Assembly: GCF_000348745.1 (NCBI RefSeq)
Contig: NC_020812.1
Location: 877,444-941,443 of the forward strand
Direction: 5' to 3'
DNA length: 64,000 nucleotides
Source of the DNA: Micavibrio aeruginosavorus EPB
GTDB taxonomy: Bacteria > Pseudomonadota > Alphaproteobacteria > Micavibrionales > Micavibrionaceae
Within the stretch, counting starts at the first letter, position 1, and the number at the start of each line of letters is the position of its first letter. Both the position numbers and the translations under genes were made by a program. This document shows positions 26,415 to 36,420 of the stretch, piece after piece. The notes under the pieces were generated by a model, which worked only from the letters and a program-made list of their open reading frames with translations, did no database searches and had not been told where the DNA came from.

Positions 26415-27371
26415 CTATTTAAGAAGTAAATCTGAATTGTAGGGAATTTTTTTATTATATCCTTTGGAGTTTTGAAGTCTATCAACTTCATATAAGAAGT
26501 CTTTATAATTGTAGTGGCTATACTTCTCTTTCCCATTTTTAAATAGTTTCCCATTGAGTATGTAGAATGCGCAAATTAATCCTCCATTACCATCAAATCT
26601 AAAATAAGATTTACTATTTTGAGGGTTTTGATTGGTTATTATGTTGAAGATAATTAGGGCATTATATTGCATGCTGATTTTAAGAAGTTTTTCCCATTTG
26701 TCAGATGTGGGAGGGCTCTGGTTGATGATTTCGACTAATACGGCATCATCTAAATTATGTTTAGTATTGGTTTCAGGCATGGTTTTTCTGAAATGTTGCG
26801 ACAGGTTAAGCTTTCCGCCTTTCTGAAAATGCTTCTTTAAATTGGGTAACGGCGAGGTTCTGAGCCCAATGATGTCTGGGACAATTTCTTCATCATGAAG
26901 GCGGTATTCTTTGTGCCATTGATAATTTAAAATTTCCCTGAGCATCTCTTGGTGCAAGGGTTTTTTATTCTCATCAAATTTAGAAATTGTTTTTAAGGTG
27001 CAGGACTGCTTTAAAATATCCAGGCTATAAGCTATATGCAGTTTATGTAATGCCTGATCTCGTTGAATGCCTGTAGAGCTCCTTGTGTTCGGGTCATTGC
27101 TTTTGGGATATCTTTGGAAGTAAGGGGTGCCAAGAAAGCTTTTCCGCGGATAAACGTTTTCTGATTCATGAGATCTGGCTATGTGCAGGTGTGCCTTGTT
27201 GGCCGTGAGCTTGTGGTATGTCCAATCATCGTAGAGGTCTTGTCGTGTATAGGGGACGAATCCCTTTCCTTCCTCGAAAGAATATGCCGTGGTCACTCTT
27301 TCTTGCCTACTTTTGGAGTTCTGTATTTTTTGCATGTTTCTTATTAGGTAGGCGCGCCCCTTGTTTTTCAT
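26415..27371 (-). CDS. Hypothetical protein of unknown function
   Basis: 318 aa, basic and AT-rich, with no signal peptide or membrane segment. A YDDWTYHK stretch occurs early, KEYRLHDEEIVPDIIG in the middle, and a long C-terminal domain contains NALIIFNIITNQNP and YFRFDGNGG. No known family recognised. It is encoded against the direction of the Hxs and recombinase genes. The ribosome site is not clear, so the start is uncertain. It is probably island cargo. Confidence 0.6.
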   Translation of the reverse strand: MKNKGRAYLIRNMQKIQNSKSRQERVTTAYSFEEGKGFVPYTRQDLYDDWTYHKLTANKAHLHIARSHESENVYPRKSFLGTPYFQRYPKSNDPNTRSSTGIQRDQALHKLHIAYSLDILKQSCTLKTISKFDENKKPLHQEMLREILNYQWHKEYRLHDEEIVPDIIGLRTSPLPNLKKHFQKGGKLNLSQHFRKTMPETNTKHNLDDAVLVEIINQSPPTSDKWEKLLKISMQYNALIIFNIITNQNPQNSKSYFRFDGNGGLICAFYILNGKLFKNGKEKYSHYNYKDFLYEVDRLQNSKGYNKKIPYNSDLLLK

Positions 27372-27492
27372 AACTGGAGATTATGTTGTATAAAGGTTAA
27401 AAAATCGTTTCTGTTTCTAAATATTATTAGAAGAATGACTGGACTTTACTGTCCAACGGAGCGTGCATGGAGCCTCGATTAGGGAGCTTTAT

Positions 27493-27927
27493 ATGCATGA
27501 TTTAAGCCAGGATTTGAGTGATGTTTCAGGCTCTGAGCTGCGTAAAATGTGGTCTGATGCTTGGGGTCTCACGCCTCCCCACAAAATCAGCAGGCCTATG
27601 CTTGAGAGAAGTTTGCTTTTTAAGCGACGAGAGCTGGCGGGATTGGGGCTTACTCCAGAACAGCAAAAGCGCTTGGCTAAGCTTGTTCGTGCTTACAAAC
27701 GAAATCCGGAATCGGCGAGTAAGGTTCCGATTTTGAAACCAGGGACACGGCTTGTTCGTAGTTGGAAGGGCGCACAATATAGTGTTCTAGTGAAGGAATG
27801 TGGCTTTGAATATCAGGGGAATTTGTACAAAAGCCTTTCTGAAGTAGCGTCCATCATCACGGGCACTAGGTGGAATGGATGGGTGTTTTTTGGTCTTAAG
27901 AAAACGCCCCAAAAGGCTGGTGGTTGA
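27493..27927 (+). CDS. DUF2924 domain protein (recombinase partner)
   Basis: 144 aa. It carries DUF2924 features: an N-terminal helix that ends in LERSLLFKRRELAGLGL, and a C-terminal LKPGTRLVRSWKG, then YQGNLYKSLSEVASIITGT and RWNGWVFFGLK. The family is almost always encoded directly before a large serine recombinase in alphaproteobacterial elements and may modulate it or its DNA. ATG chosen behind AGGGAGCTTTAT. The stop overlaps the recombinase start. Confidence 0.85.
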   Translation: MHDLSQDLSDVSGSELRKMWSDAWGLTPPHKISRPMLERSLLFKRRELAGLGLTPEQQKRLAKLVRAYKRNPESASKVPILKPGTRLVRSWKGAQYSVLVKECGFEYQGNLYKSLSEVASIITGTRWNGWVFFGLKKTPQKAGG

Positions 27928-29477
27928 TGCATATGGATGCTCGCAATTGTGCCATATACACAAGAAAATCCAGTGAAGAGGGGCTTGATATGGACTTTAA
28001 CAGCCTCGATGCTCAGTACGAGGCCTGTTTGTCCTATATTGCAAGCCAAAAATCAAATGGCTGGTCTGCTACTAAAGAGCATTATAGTGATGGAGGGTTC
28101 TCAGGTGGGAACATGGATCGCCCCGGCCTACAAAAACTCATCTCCGATATCGAAAGCGGAAAAATCAACATTGTTGTCGTCTATAAAATCGACCGTTTAA
28201 CGCGGTCGCTGATGGATTTTTCAAGGCTTGTTGAGGCTTTTGATCGGTATGGTGTTACCTTCGTCAGTGTCACTCAGTCGTTTAATACAACAACCTCAAT
28301 GGGAAGATTGACGCTCAATGTCCTTTTATCATTCGCTCAGTTTGAACGTGAAGTTACTGGTGAGCGAATTCGCGATAAAATTGCTGCAAGTAAGAGAAAA
28401 GGGATGTGGATGGGAGGAGTTTCTCCAGTAGGCTATTTGGCAGATGGTCGGTCTCTTGTGCCCGACCCCGCGTACGTCGATACCGTCCAATTTATTTTTG
28501 ATCGATATTTATACTGGGGATGTGTTTCTAAGCTAAAATCAGAGTTAGATCGTACAGGAGTTAGAACGCGGGAATGGGTTTCCCAGAAAGGGCATAAACA
28601 TGGAGCGGTAAGTTTTAGTCGAGGAATGCTTTATAAGATACTCAGAAATCCGGTTTATGTCGGAAAAATATCTCATAAAGCCGATGTTTATGACGGGCAG
28701 CATGCCGCGATCATAGATAAAGATACCTGGCATAATGTCCAAAAATGTTTGGCTAACAATTCCGCTCAGCAGAGAGGGGAGAGGAAAGTCTACGAGAGGG
28801 ACTTATTAAAAGGAATTTTGTTTGATATTGATGGAAATGTGTATAGTCCGACTTATGCTTTAAAGAAAGGAAGGCGTTACAGGTACTATGTTAACCAGGC
28901 TATCTTACAGTACAAAAATCATCCTAAAGGAGTTATGGCACGACTGCCAGCTCATGAACTTGAAACATTGATTTTCGATAGGTTGAGATGTGTTCTTAAG
29001 CCGAAAATTCTGGCGGATATTTTTTGTTTAGATGAACACGATGATTCTACCATCCATTATATTGCTAAAGGTCATGAGTTAAAAAATGAGCAGTTGTTTC
29101 ACTCTGTGGTTTCGAGAGTAGATATCAGTAGTGGCTACCTAACTATCAGGATCAGTGCGACGAAATTGAGATCTTGGATTATAGAGCAGTTTTCGGTAAT
29201 TCTGCCGGATGTAGTGACGCAGGAATATAGTTTGAAAACCGAATTTTTTACTCAAAAATCTAAAACAGGATCTTTAATACTTCTTCCTGAAAAGAAGGGA
29301 AAAAACAAAAGTGATCCTTTTGGTCGCCCAGAAGCGGAGGTTCGCTCTTGGATTCAGGGGGTTGTTTGGAGAGATGAGCATTTTAATGGCATGCCGATTC
29401 AGCGGATTGCTGAGCGTGAGGGAGTGTCTGCTACTCATATAGTCAAATATATTAACCAGACTTTTTCCGTTATTTGA
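27927..29477 (+). CDS. Large serine recombinase (resolvase/invertase family)
   Basis: 516 aa. The N-terminal resolvase domain has the nucleophile in YTRKSSEEG (Ser15) and YKIDRLTRSLMDF. A recombinase domain follows (GYLADGRSLVPDP, RGMLYKILRNPVYVGK). The usual Cys zinc ribbon is replaced by a LLKGILFDIDGN...RYRYYV block, common in alphaproteobacterial versions. The last 60 residues (DPFGRPEAEV to KYINQTF) match the remnant at 5730-5990. Start overlaps the DUF2924 stop. Likely the mobility enzyme of this island or of its right part. Confidence 0.93.
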   Translation: MHMDARNCAIYTRKSSEEGLDMDFNSLDAQYEACLSYIASQKSNGWSATKEHYSDGGFSGGNMDRPGLQKLISDIESGKINIVVVYKIDRLTRSLMDFSRLVEAFDRYGVTFVSVTQSFNTTTSMGRLTLNVLLSFAQFEREVTGERIRDKIAASKRKGMWMGGVSPVGYLADGRSLVPDPAYVDTVQFIFDRYLYWGCVSKLKSELDRTGVRTREWVSQKGHKHGAVSFSRGMLYKILRNPVYVGKISHKADVYDGQHAAIIDKDTWHNVQKCLANNSAQQRGERKVYERDLLKGILFDIDGNVYSPTYALKKGRRYRYYVNQAILQYKNHPKGVMARLPAHELETLIFDRLRCVLKPKILADIFCLDEHDDSTIHYIAKGHELKNEQLFHSVVSRVDISSGYLTIRISATKLRSWIIEQFSVILPDVVTQEYSLKTEFFTQKSKTGSLILLPEKKGKNKSDPFGRPEAEVRSWIQGVVWRDEHFNGMPIQRIAEREGVSATHIVKYINQTFSVI

Positions 29478-29628
29478 TTACAAGGCTATAAGCAATTTTA
29501 TAGTTTTGGTGTTATTTTTTAGAGGTAAAATTCATGTGAAATGAAAGTCTGTTGTGGCGATGCTGTATAAATAACGCCGCAACGTTACCGTACGAAATTT
29601 GGACGGGTGGACTCATCTATGTGTCCTA

Positions 29629-29991
29629 TTAAACCAATAGAACACCGATTAAATGGGTTGGAAGCGGAGTTACCATCGTTGCCACTACATTAGTTCCCAC
29701 TGCCCATACAAAATTGAAAATATATGAAGCAAGCTTTACTAAATAATTTATACAACGCTTCATTACGCGGGGTTTAGAATTTAATTTCTTCAACTTTTCG
29801 TTCTTCATTGACACCTCCATGAGTTTATCGCTGCTCCAGTGGAGACAAGCTAAAATTACACACAGGGCAACCAGAGCTAGCATAATGGCGAGATTCGAAC
29901 TCGCCCCGACCCCCAAAGTCTTAAATAGGTATGTATTTACAATATCAGAAAAGTTTCCCTTTTCAATCTGCCTGTTTTCTACAAAGAACAA
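29629..29991 (-). CDS. Possible small two-segment membrane protein
   Basis: Up to 120 aa from a TTG, or 84 aa from an ATG at 29883. There is one clear membrane segment (LAIMLALVALCVILACL), then a basic linker and a second hydrophobic stretch (IFNFVWAVGTNVVATMV). No good ribosome site. It is divergent from the Abi-alpha-like gene, 44 nt away. It could be a membrane partner of it, or a spurious frame. Confidence 0.4.
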   Translation of the reverse strand: MFFVENRQIEKGNFSDIVNTYLFKTLGVGASSNLAIMLALVALCVILACLHWSSDKLMEVSMKNEKLKKLNSKPRVMKRCINYLVKLASYIFNFVWAVGTNVVATMVTPLPTHLIGVLLV

Positions 29992-30035
29992 AAGATATAC
30001 TTTTGAAATCAGGTTGAATTTGAAAGGTAAAGAAT

Positions 30036-30968
30036 ATGACTGAACAAGGCAGTGAAGATTTAGGAAAAGAAATCGCCAAAGCTAATCAGGAAAAATGGAA
30101 GGCCATTCAAAAGGGGATAGATTTAACTGACAGGGCCGCCGATTTTCTGGGTGTCCTCTTTGGAAGCGCGCCTGAAAATATCGGTGGCATTCTTTCGGAT
30201 CAAACAAAGCACTGGAGAGCACAAAATATAAATAGAATTGCATCTTTATGGGAGGAGCGCATTAGAGAACGCGGCATACATGATGAGGCTTTAAAGCATT
30301 TGCCATTTGGCGACGCATATAAACTTATTGAAACAGCTTCAACGGAAGACGATGAAGATGTTCAGGCAATGTGGGCAGATTTAATTGCTAATGCGACAGA
30401 CCCGAAAAAAAGTACCAAGATCAAGAAAGTTTATATTGATCTTTTGCAATCATTCAGCAGTCCTGAAGTAATTTTTCTAAATCTACTAATGGCAGCTGAA
30501 AGCAAAACCCATTTTGGTACTAAAGAACAAATTGATGCACATGATCAAGAGATTAATGCCCTGGCTAACTCTGCATGGAGAAAATTAGATAAGGGAACAA
30601 GAGATACGGCCTTACAAAATCTTGTTCGCTTGCGCTGCCTAGCTTTTAGACCGCCATCGGCCTTTGTAAAAAATCTATTTCAAGTGCCGAGAGATATAAA
30701 CCAATCATGGCCCCGTGGGTTTGCGCTTGTGAACGTAGAGGAATTTCAAAAACTTATTATCTATATCGAAGATATAGTTCTCACTGCATCTGGAGTAATA
30801 GACCATAAGCCTGCGGCGAAGATTCCTCTTCAGGGTGGATCTATGAACTTTAGCAATTTTTCCCTTAATATACCTGAAATGAATTACATTCTTACCCCCA
30901 TGGCAAAAGATCTATTGGGAGCGTGTCAGGATGTAGGCGAAAAAAATGAAAGGAAAGTGGTGGCGTAA
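30036..30968 (+). CDS. Abi-alpha-like (DUF4393 family) protein
   Basis: 310 aa. The fold resembles the abortive-infection alpha family: an N-terminal helix (LTDRAADFLGVLFGS), then the hallmark stretch IETASTEDDEDVQAMWADLI, NATDPK, and an SSPEVIFLNLL motif. Members are linked to phage defence, though the mechanism is not established. AAAGG precedes the ATG. It is the last gene before the tRNA-Ser boundary, a usual place for defence cargo. Confidence 0.65.
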   Translation: MTEQGSEDLGKEIAKANQEKWKAIQKGIDLTDRAADFLGVLFGSAPENIGGILSDQTKHWRAQNINRIASLWEERIRERGIHDEALKHLPFGDAYKLIETASTEDDEDVQAMWADLIANATDPKKSTKIKKVYIDLLQSFSSPEVIFLNLLMAAESKTHFGTKEQIDAHDQEINALANSAWRKLDKGTRDTALQNLVRLRCLAFRPPSAFVKNLFQVPRDINQSWPRGFALVNVEEFQKLIIYIEDIVLTASGVIDHKPAAKIPLQGGSMNFSNFSLNIPEMNYILTPMAKDLLGACQDVGEKNERKVVA

Positions 30969-31376
<408 letters not shown>

Positions 31377-31513
31377 GTGCCTGAATAGATGTGTGGTTTT
31401 TACGGACGGGGATTTATAGGCGATTGGGGCGGGTTTGGCAACAGGGGATCGGTGGGGAAAGGGGTTTTAAAAGCAAAGAGTTAGGGGCGTGCGGCTGGGC
31501 CGGGGCTGAGAAA

Positions 31514-31540
31514 AAGGCCCCGGTGTGCGTCCGGGGCCTT
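31514..31540 (-). terminator. Intrinsic terminator of the small lipoprotein gene
   Basis: AAGGCCCCGG (31514-31523) pairs with CCGGGGCCTT (31531-31540). On the minus strand it is followed by TTT. It sits 32 nt beyond the lipoprotein stop. Confidence 0.85.
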
Positions 31541-31571
31541 GTTTCGGGAATGATCTGTCTGGTGTTTCCCT

Positions 31572-31778
31572 TTAGCGGGTCGGTTCTTTGCAAACCGTGT
31601 TGGACGACATTTCATTCGCTTTTGGATATTTTTTGGCGCATGTCTTGCTCTTCGTATCATGGGCCGTTTCATAATAATTGGTCCATGTGTTCTGTGGGCG
31701 GGCGGTGCCGCTACAGGCGGCGAGGCCAACGGCACACAGAACGGTCATACACAGAATAGCGCTCGTACGAACTGACAT
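31572..31778 (-). CDS. Small predicted lipoprotein
   Basis: 68 aa. The signal segment (ILCMTVLCAVGLAAC) ends in the lipobox LAAC at about Cys22. The mature part of some 45 residues is polar with two cysteines that could form a disulphide. Function unknown. A single-gene unit with its own terminator, just inside the GC-rich core beside the tRNA. Confidence 0.7.
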   Translation of the reverse strand: MSVRTSAILCMTVLCAVGLAACSGTARPQNTWTNYYETAHDTKSKTCAKKYPKANEMSSNTVCKEPTR

Positions 31779-31987
31779 AACAGGAGCTCCTTTGTCTGAA
31801 GTGGTATGAGTACTCTATCGGTACTGAAGAAACACGTATCTTTAGTATAAGCGGCGTCCACCCCCGGATTGGTTAACGTGTTGGAGAGGCGCGGAATTCT
31901 GCGGCTTTTAAAATAAAGATGGGTGCGCTCGTGTTCAGAAAGCGCACCCCAAACAGGTTGCCAGGATTTTCCTAAAATTTTACCGGG

Positions 31988-32923
31988 TTATGCGCCTGTA
32001 TCCTGATACATCAGCGACAAATATTTTTCGCCGCGGTCGCACAGGAATGTCAGAACATTTTTAATCGACGGGTCGCGGCGTTTGATTTCGCGTGCGGCCC
32101 AATAATTCGCACCGCTGCTGGGGCCGACAAATTGCCCCATTTCGCGCGCCATGCGGTGGGCTTCGTCGATGGCGATCTGGCTGTCGACGCAAATCACCTC
32201 AGTGATTTCATCGCGGTGGCGATCATAGATTGTTGGAACAAACCCGTCCGAAATGCCTTCGATCTTATGATCGGCGACGATGCAGCATTCCAATGTCTGG
32301 CTTTCGCTGGGTTCCATGGCGAAGACCTTGATGTCCGGGTTGTGCCATTGGCGCAGAGCTTGCGCCACGCCAATCAACGTCCCGCCGGTGCCCACGCCCT
32401 GCACAATCGCGTCAATTTTTACGCCGTCCGGAATTTGCGCGATGACTTCGCGGCCCAGCCATTCGCGGTTTTCTTCCACGTTCCATTCATTGTCGAATTG
32501 GGCGGGGCAATAAAAACCGGGCTGTTGGCCCAATCGAATGGCTTCGGCGCGGGCTTCGTTCACTTGGAAATGGCCGACCAGTTTAATTTCGGCACCAAAG
32601 CCGCGTGAAATGCGCACGCGTTCGTTGCTGTACCCATCGGGCATCACAACGATCATTTTGTAACCTTTGGCCGCCGCAATCATGGACAAGGCGTTGCCGG
32701 TGTTGCCGCTGGTGGCCTCAACAATGGTGTCACCGGGTTTCAGCAGGCCTTCGGCCTCCGCCTTTTCAATCATGAACTTGGCCATGCGCGCCTTGATTGA
32801 ACCGGATGGGTTGAAATATTCCGCCTTCGCCAAAATGCCATCGCCCAGATCGAGCAGGGGGGTATTGCCGATGCAATCCAATATGGATTTCGCCGGGCAG
32901 GGGACGGTGAAATGGTCGGACAT
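31988..32923 (-). CDS. Cysteine synthase-like PLP enzyme
   Basis: 311 aa fold-type II pyridoxal-phosphate enzyme of the cysteine synthase/cystathionine beta-synthase family. Visible are the PLP lysine in NPSGSIKARMA, the substrate loop TSGNTGNA and the phosphate-binding GVGTGGTLIG. It probably makes cysteine from O-acetylserine (or a related beta-replacement). SGSIKAR differs from the usual SFSVKDR, so substrate may differ. The chosen ATG follows the mutS stop by 5 nt; earlier in-frame starts would lie inside mutS. Confidence 0.82.
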   Translation of the reverse strand: MSDHFTVPCPAKSILDCIGNTPLLDLGDGILAKAEYFNPSGSIKARMAKFMIEKAEAEGLLKPGDTIVEATSGNTGNALSMIAAAKGYKMIVVMPDGYSNERVRISRGFGAEIKLVGHFQVNEARAEAIRLGQQPGFYCPAQFDNEWNVEENREWLGREVIAQIPDGVKIDAIVQGVGTGGTLIGVAQALRQWHNPDIKVFAMEPSESQTLECCIVADHKIEGISDGFVPTIYDRHRDEITEVICVDSQIAIDEAHRMAREMGQFVGPSSGANYWAAREIKRRDPSIKNVLTFLCDRGEKYLSLMYQDTGA

Positions 32924-32930
32924 GGTTTGG

Positions 32931-35663
32931 TTACTTTTCGTTTGCGCCTGTGGCATCATCAATCTCCGCCTTCAAACTGTACAGAAGGTTCAGGGCCTCC
33001 CGCGGGGTCAGGTCGTCAGGATTGATGGCTTTGACGCGTTCTTCAAGCTTTGAGTGTGCTGCGTTTGCGAAAGAGTCCGCTTTTTGCGGTGCTGCTGCGC
33101 TGAACAACGGCAATTCATCGGCCAGTTTGTTTAAATTGCCCGATTGCTCACCTTTTTCCAGCTTGTTCAAAACCGCTTGCGCCCGGGCGATGACGCCCGC
33201 GGGCAGGCCCGCCAAGCGGGCGACGTGAATGCCGTATGACCGGTCGGCCGCACCCGCGCCAACGGAATGCAGGAAGATAATGTCACCCTTCCATTCCTTT
33301 ACCTGCATCGAATGACAGGACAGGGAAGGCAGGCGCGATTGCAGGCTGGTTAATTCGTGATAGTGCGTGGCGAACAGGGACCGGCACTGGCTGACCTCAT
33401 GCAGGTGTTCAACACAGGCCCATGCGATGGACAGGCCGTCGAACGTTGCCGTGCCGCGCCCGATTTCATCAAGGATGACGAGCGATTTGTCCGTCGCCTG
33501 ATTCAAAATGGCGGCGGTTTCAACCATTTCCACCATAAAGGTCGAACGCCCACGGGCCAGATCATCCGATGCGCCCACGCGGCTGAACAACCGGTCGACC
33601 AAACCAATATGGGCGGATTTCGCCGGAACGAATGATCCCATTTGCGCCATGATGGTAATCAATGCGTTTTGGCGCAGGAATGTCGATTTACCCGCCATGT
33701 TCGGACCAGTCAGCAACCACAAACGCTGTGCCGGAGATAGATCGCAATCATTGGGCACAAAATCCCCGCCACCATCGCGGCGCAGGACGGATTCAACAAC
33801 CGAGTGGCGTCCACCGGAAATGACGAATGTTGTGGAATCGTCAATTGTGGGGCGCGTGTAATTTTGTTCCAGCGCCAGATGCGCCAGCGCCGCCGTGACA
33901 TCAATGGCGGCTAGTGCGCGGGCCATCGTGCCAATGTTCTGAGAAGCGGCGGCCACATCGTCCACCATCTGGCGGAACAGCTCCAGTTCGATGCCCAGGG
34001 CCTTGTCCGCCGCCGAGGAAATATCGCGTTCCAGTTCGGCCAGTTCCGGCGTAGTAAAACGCACGGCGTTGGCCATGGTCTGGCGGTGGATATAGGGGTT
34101 GGCTTCGTTGTTTTGCTCGCCCTTGTGAATCATCATCACATCGGCGCGTTTTGCGGGCACTTCGATGAAATAACCCAAAACGTTGTTATAGGTGATTTTC
34201 AGTGCGTCAATTCCGGTATGGGCCTGATATTTCGCCTGTAACTGCGCCATGACTTTTTTGGCGTCATCGCGCATGGTGCGCAGATGGTCCAGCTTGTCGC
34301 TGTACCCCGCGCGGATAAAGCCGCCATCGCGTTCCAACGCGGGCAGGTCGTCTTTCAAGGCGGCACTCAGGCGGTCGAGCAAGGCCTGCGTCGCCGAGGT
34401 TGATTGCAAATCTGCGGTGATCGGGGACAACGGCGCGATAGCAGCGGCCAGCAAAACGCCGCGCATGTCTTCGCCGGCGCGTAACCCATCACGGATCATG
34501 CCCAAATCGCGCGGGCCGCCGCGCCCGACGGTCAGGCGGGAGAGCGCCCGTTCCATATCCGGGGTGGATTTCAACCGGGTGCGGATGTCGGTGCGCAAGC
34601 TTGTCGCGGCGACCAGCGCATCCACCTGATCTAGGCGTTGGGCAACACCGGCCACATCGCGCAACGGGGCGGACAGGCGTGCCTGCAGGGCGCGGGCGCC
34701 GGGGCCCGTGATGGTGCGGTCGATGGTGGCCAGCAACGATCCCTTGCGGTCGCCATTCATTGTGCGGGTGATTTCCAGCGAACGGCGCGTGGCCGCGTCA
34801 ATGTCCATCACCGCGCCGGACGCCAATTGGCGGGGCGGGTTCAAATGGGGGATTTTGCCCTTTTGCGTGCGGTCGATGTAATCGATCAACGCGCCCGCTG
34901 CGGCAATCTCGGCACGGGAAAACGCACCAAAGGATTCAAGCGTGCCGACGCCGAACATGGATTCCATGCGACGCTGCGCGTTCTGGCTGTCGAACAGGCT
35001 GGCGGATTGAACGGTTAAGGCTGGGCGAACCCCGGCGAAGGTTTCAAACAGGGACTCTTTCTGCGTCAGCTTGTCACTGGTCAGGATCTCGCTGGCACCC
35101 ACGCGTTCAAACGCGGCGGCGATGTCGGCTTCGGCCACGGGCTGAACCCAAAAATCCCCGGTGGAAATTTCCAGCCACGCAAACCCGTATTGCCCGCCGG
35201 CCTCGGCCAGCGCGGACAGATAATTGCTTTCCCGGGAATCCAGCAAATGGTCCTCGGTAATGGTGCCTTGCGTCACTACGCGGATGACGTCGCGGTTGAC
35301 CAGCGCCTTGGATCCCATGCGACGTTTGGCCTCTTCCGGGGTTTCGGTCTGTTCACAGATCGCAACCTTGTACCCGGCGCGGATCAGGCGAGCCATGTAG
35401 GATTCGTATGAATGGAACGGCACCCCGCACATCGGGATGTCTGCCCCATTGGTTTTGCCGCGTTTGGTCAGGGTGATGTCCAGCGTTTCCGATGCCTTGA
35501 TGGCATCGTCAAAGAACATTTCGTAAAAGTCGCCCATCCGGTAAAACAGCAAACAATCCGGGTACTGCGCCTTCAGGCCCAGATACTGGGCCATCATCGG
35601 TGTGTGACCTTCGGTGGAAAAATCGTCTGTCTGTTCGTTTGTCTTCTGGATGGCGTTTTGCAT
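32931..35663 (-). CDS. mutS: DNA mismatch repair protein MutS
   Basis: 910 aa. Recognises mispairs and starts repair with MutL. The mismatch-binding GDFYEMF (F-x-E) is near the N-terminus. Walker A GPNMAGKS (about 650) and Walker B LVILDEIGRGTATFD (about 733) form the ATPase. The ATG at 35663 lies 4 nt beyond the dut stop (TAAGCCCATG); an upstream in-frame start would overlap dut. Order dut-mutS-cysteine synthase, tightly spaced, points to one operon. Confidence 0.97.
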   Translation of the reverse strand: MQNAIQKTNEQTDDFSTEGHTPMMAQYLGLKAQYPDCLLFYRMGDFYEMFFDDAIKASETLDITLTKRGKTNGADIPMCGVPFHSYESYMARLIRAGYKVAICEQTETPEEAKRRMGSKALVNRDVIRVVTQGTITEDHLLDSRESNYLSALAEAGGQYGFAWLEISTGDFWVQPVAEADIAAAFERVGASEILTSDKLTQKESLFETFAGVRPALTVQSASLFDSQNAQRRMESMFGVGTLESFGAFSRAEIAAAGALIDYIDRTQKGKIPHLNPPRQLASGAVMDIDAATRRSLEITRTMNGDRKGSLLATIDRTITGPGARALQARLSAPLRDVAGVAQRLDQVDALVAATSLRTDIRTRLKSTPDMERALSRLTVGRGGPRDLGMIRDGLRAGEDMRGVLLAAAIAPLSPITADLQSTSATQALLDRLSAALKDDLPALERDGGFIRAGYSDKLDHLRTMRDDAKKVMAQLQAKYQAHTGIDALKITYNNVLGYFIEVPAKRADVMMIHKGEQNNEANPYIHRQTMANAVRFTTPELAELERDISSAADKALGIELELFRQMVDDVAAASQNIGTMARALAAIDVTAALAHLALEQNYTRPTIDDSTTFVISGGRHSVVESVLRRDGGGDFVPNDCDLSPAQRLWLLTGPNMAGKSTFLRQNALITIMAQMGSFVPAKSAHIGLVDRLFSRVGASDDLARGRSTFMVEMVETAAILNQATDKSLVILDEIGRGTATFDGLSIAWACVEHLHEVSQCRSLFATHYHELTSLQSRLPSLSCHSMQVKEWKGDIIFLHSVGAGAADRSYGIHVARLAGLPAGVIARAQAVLNKLEKGEQSGNLNKLADELPLFSAAAPQKADSFANAAHSKLEERVKAINPDDLTPREALNLLYSLKAEIDDATGANEK

Positions 35664-35667
35664 GGGC

Positions 35668-36165
35668 TTACTTCGTCCCGGTTGATCCGAAGCCGCCCGC
35701 GCCGCGTGCGGTTTCATCCAGGCTGGTCACCTCGGTCCAGGTCACGGTGGCGTGGCGGGCGATGACCATCTGGGCGATGCGCATGCCGCGTTCGATCACG
35801 AACGGAACTGGTCCGTGGTTAATCAGGATGGCTTTGATCTCACCGCGATAGTCGGCGTCGATGGTGCCCGGGCTGTTCAAAACGGTCACGCCGTTTTTGG
35901 CGGCCAGACCGGAGCGGGGGCGAACCTGGGCCTCGAACCCGGCGGGCAGGGCGATGGCCAGTCCGGTTGATACAAGCGCGGTTTGGCCCGCGGCCAGAGT
36001 CAGTGGTGCATCAATCGCGGCGCACAGATCCATACCGGCGGATTGTTCAGTGGCATAAGACGGCAAAGGCAGGTCCGCCGCATGGGGCAGGCGGGTGATG
36101 GATACGCCAACATGGTCCAGCTGGTTTCCAATGGAGCTTGCGCGCAATTCTGCCTGTGCGGTCAT
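35668..36165 (-). CDS. dut: dUTP diphosphatase
   Basis: 165 aa, trimeric dUTPase that hydrolyses dUTP to dUMP and prevents uracil incorporation into DNA. All five motifs are visible: [38 protein letters not shown] and the C-terminal [10 protein letters not shown]. First gene of a probable dut-mutS-cysteine synthase operon, thus two DNA-fidelity genes together. The promoter must lie in 36170-36340. Confidence 0.97.
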   Translation of the reverse strand: MTAQAELRASSIGNQLDHVGVSITRLPHAADLPLPSYATEQSAGMDLCAAIDAPLTLAAGQTALVSTGLAIALPAGFEAQVRPRSGLAAKNGVTVLNSPGTIDADYRGEIKAILINHGPVPFVIERGMRIAQMVIARHATVTWTEVTSLDETARGAGGFGSTGTK

Positions 36166-36340
36166 GGTCTTAAATCCTGATCTTCATAATGTGGGTTGAT
36201 CCGGATTTTATAGCAGAAAGAGGGGGGAAACCCGACCCGTATGGCGGGATTTTGAGGGAGTCATGCACAGTTTTTGTGTGTGACTGAAAGTCTTTTTGTT
36301 TCAGTGCCTTGATGTGTTTTCCTGCATTGGCCTTAAAGGC

Positions 36341-36372
36341 AATAAACCCCACCATTTCTGGTGGGGTTTATT
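36341..36372. terminator. Terminator between the Ala-rich gene and dut
   Basis: AATAAACCCCACC (36341-36353) pairs perfectly with GGTGGGGTTTATT (36360-36372) over a 6-nt loop. It ends the minus-strand Ala-rich gene 49 nt past its stop. Confidence 0.8.
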
Positions 36373-36420
36373 TGAATTTCAACTTCACAAATCCGTCGTA
36401 TCATGTTGATACGGAATGGA

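Noticed and set aside
29871-29930. tRNA-like T-arm (GCGAG-TTCGAAT-CTCGC) on the minus strand near the recombinase
   Set aside because: No matching acceptor, D-arm or intact anticodon arm and no CCA. The stretch may also code for a membrane segment, so the match is probably chance.
32931-36165. Long plus-strand frames opposite mutS and dut
   Set aside because: High GC favours open antisense frames; they lack ribosome sites and family signatures while the minus-strand genes are clear.
36170-36355. 61-codon minus-strand frame upstream of dut
   Set aside because: Overlaps the terminator and the likely dut promoter; no ribosome site or recognisable features.
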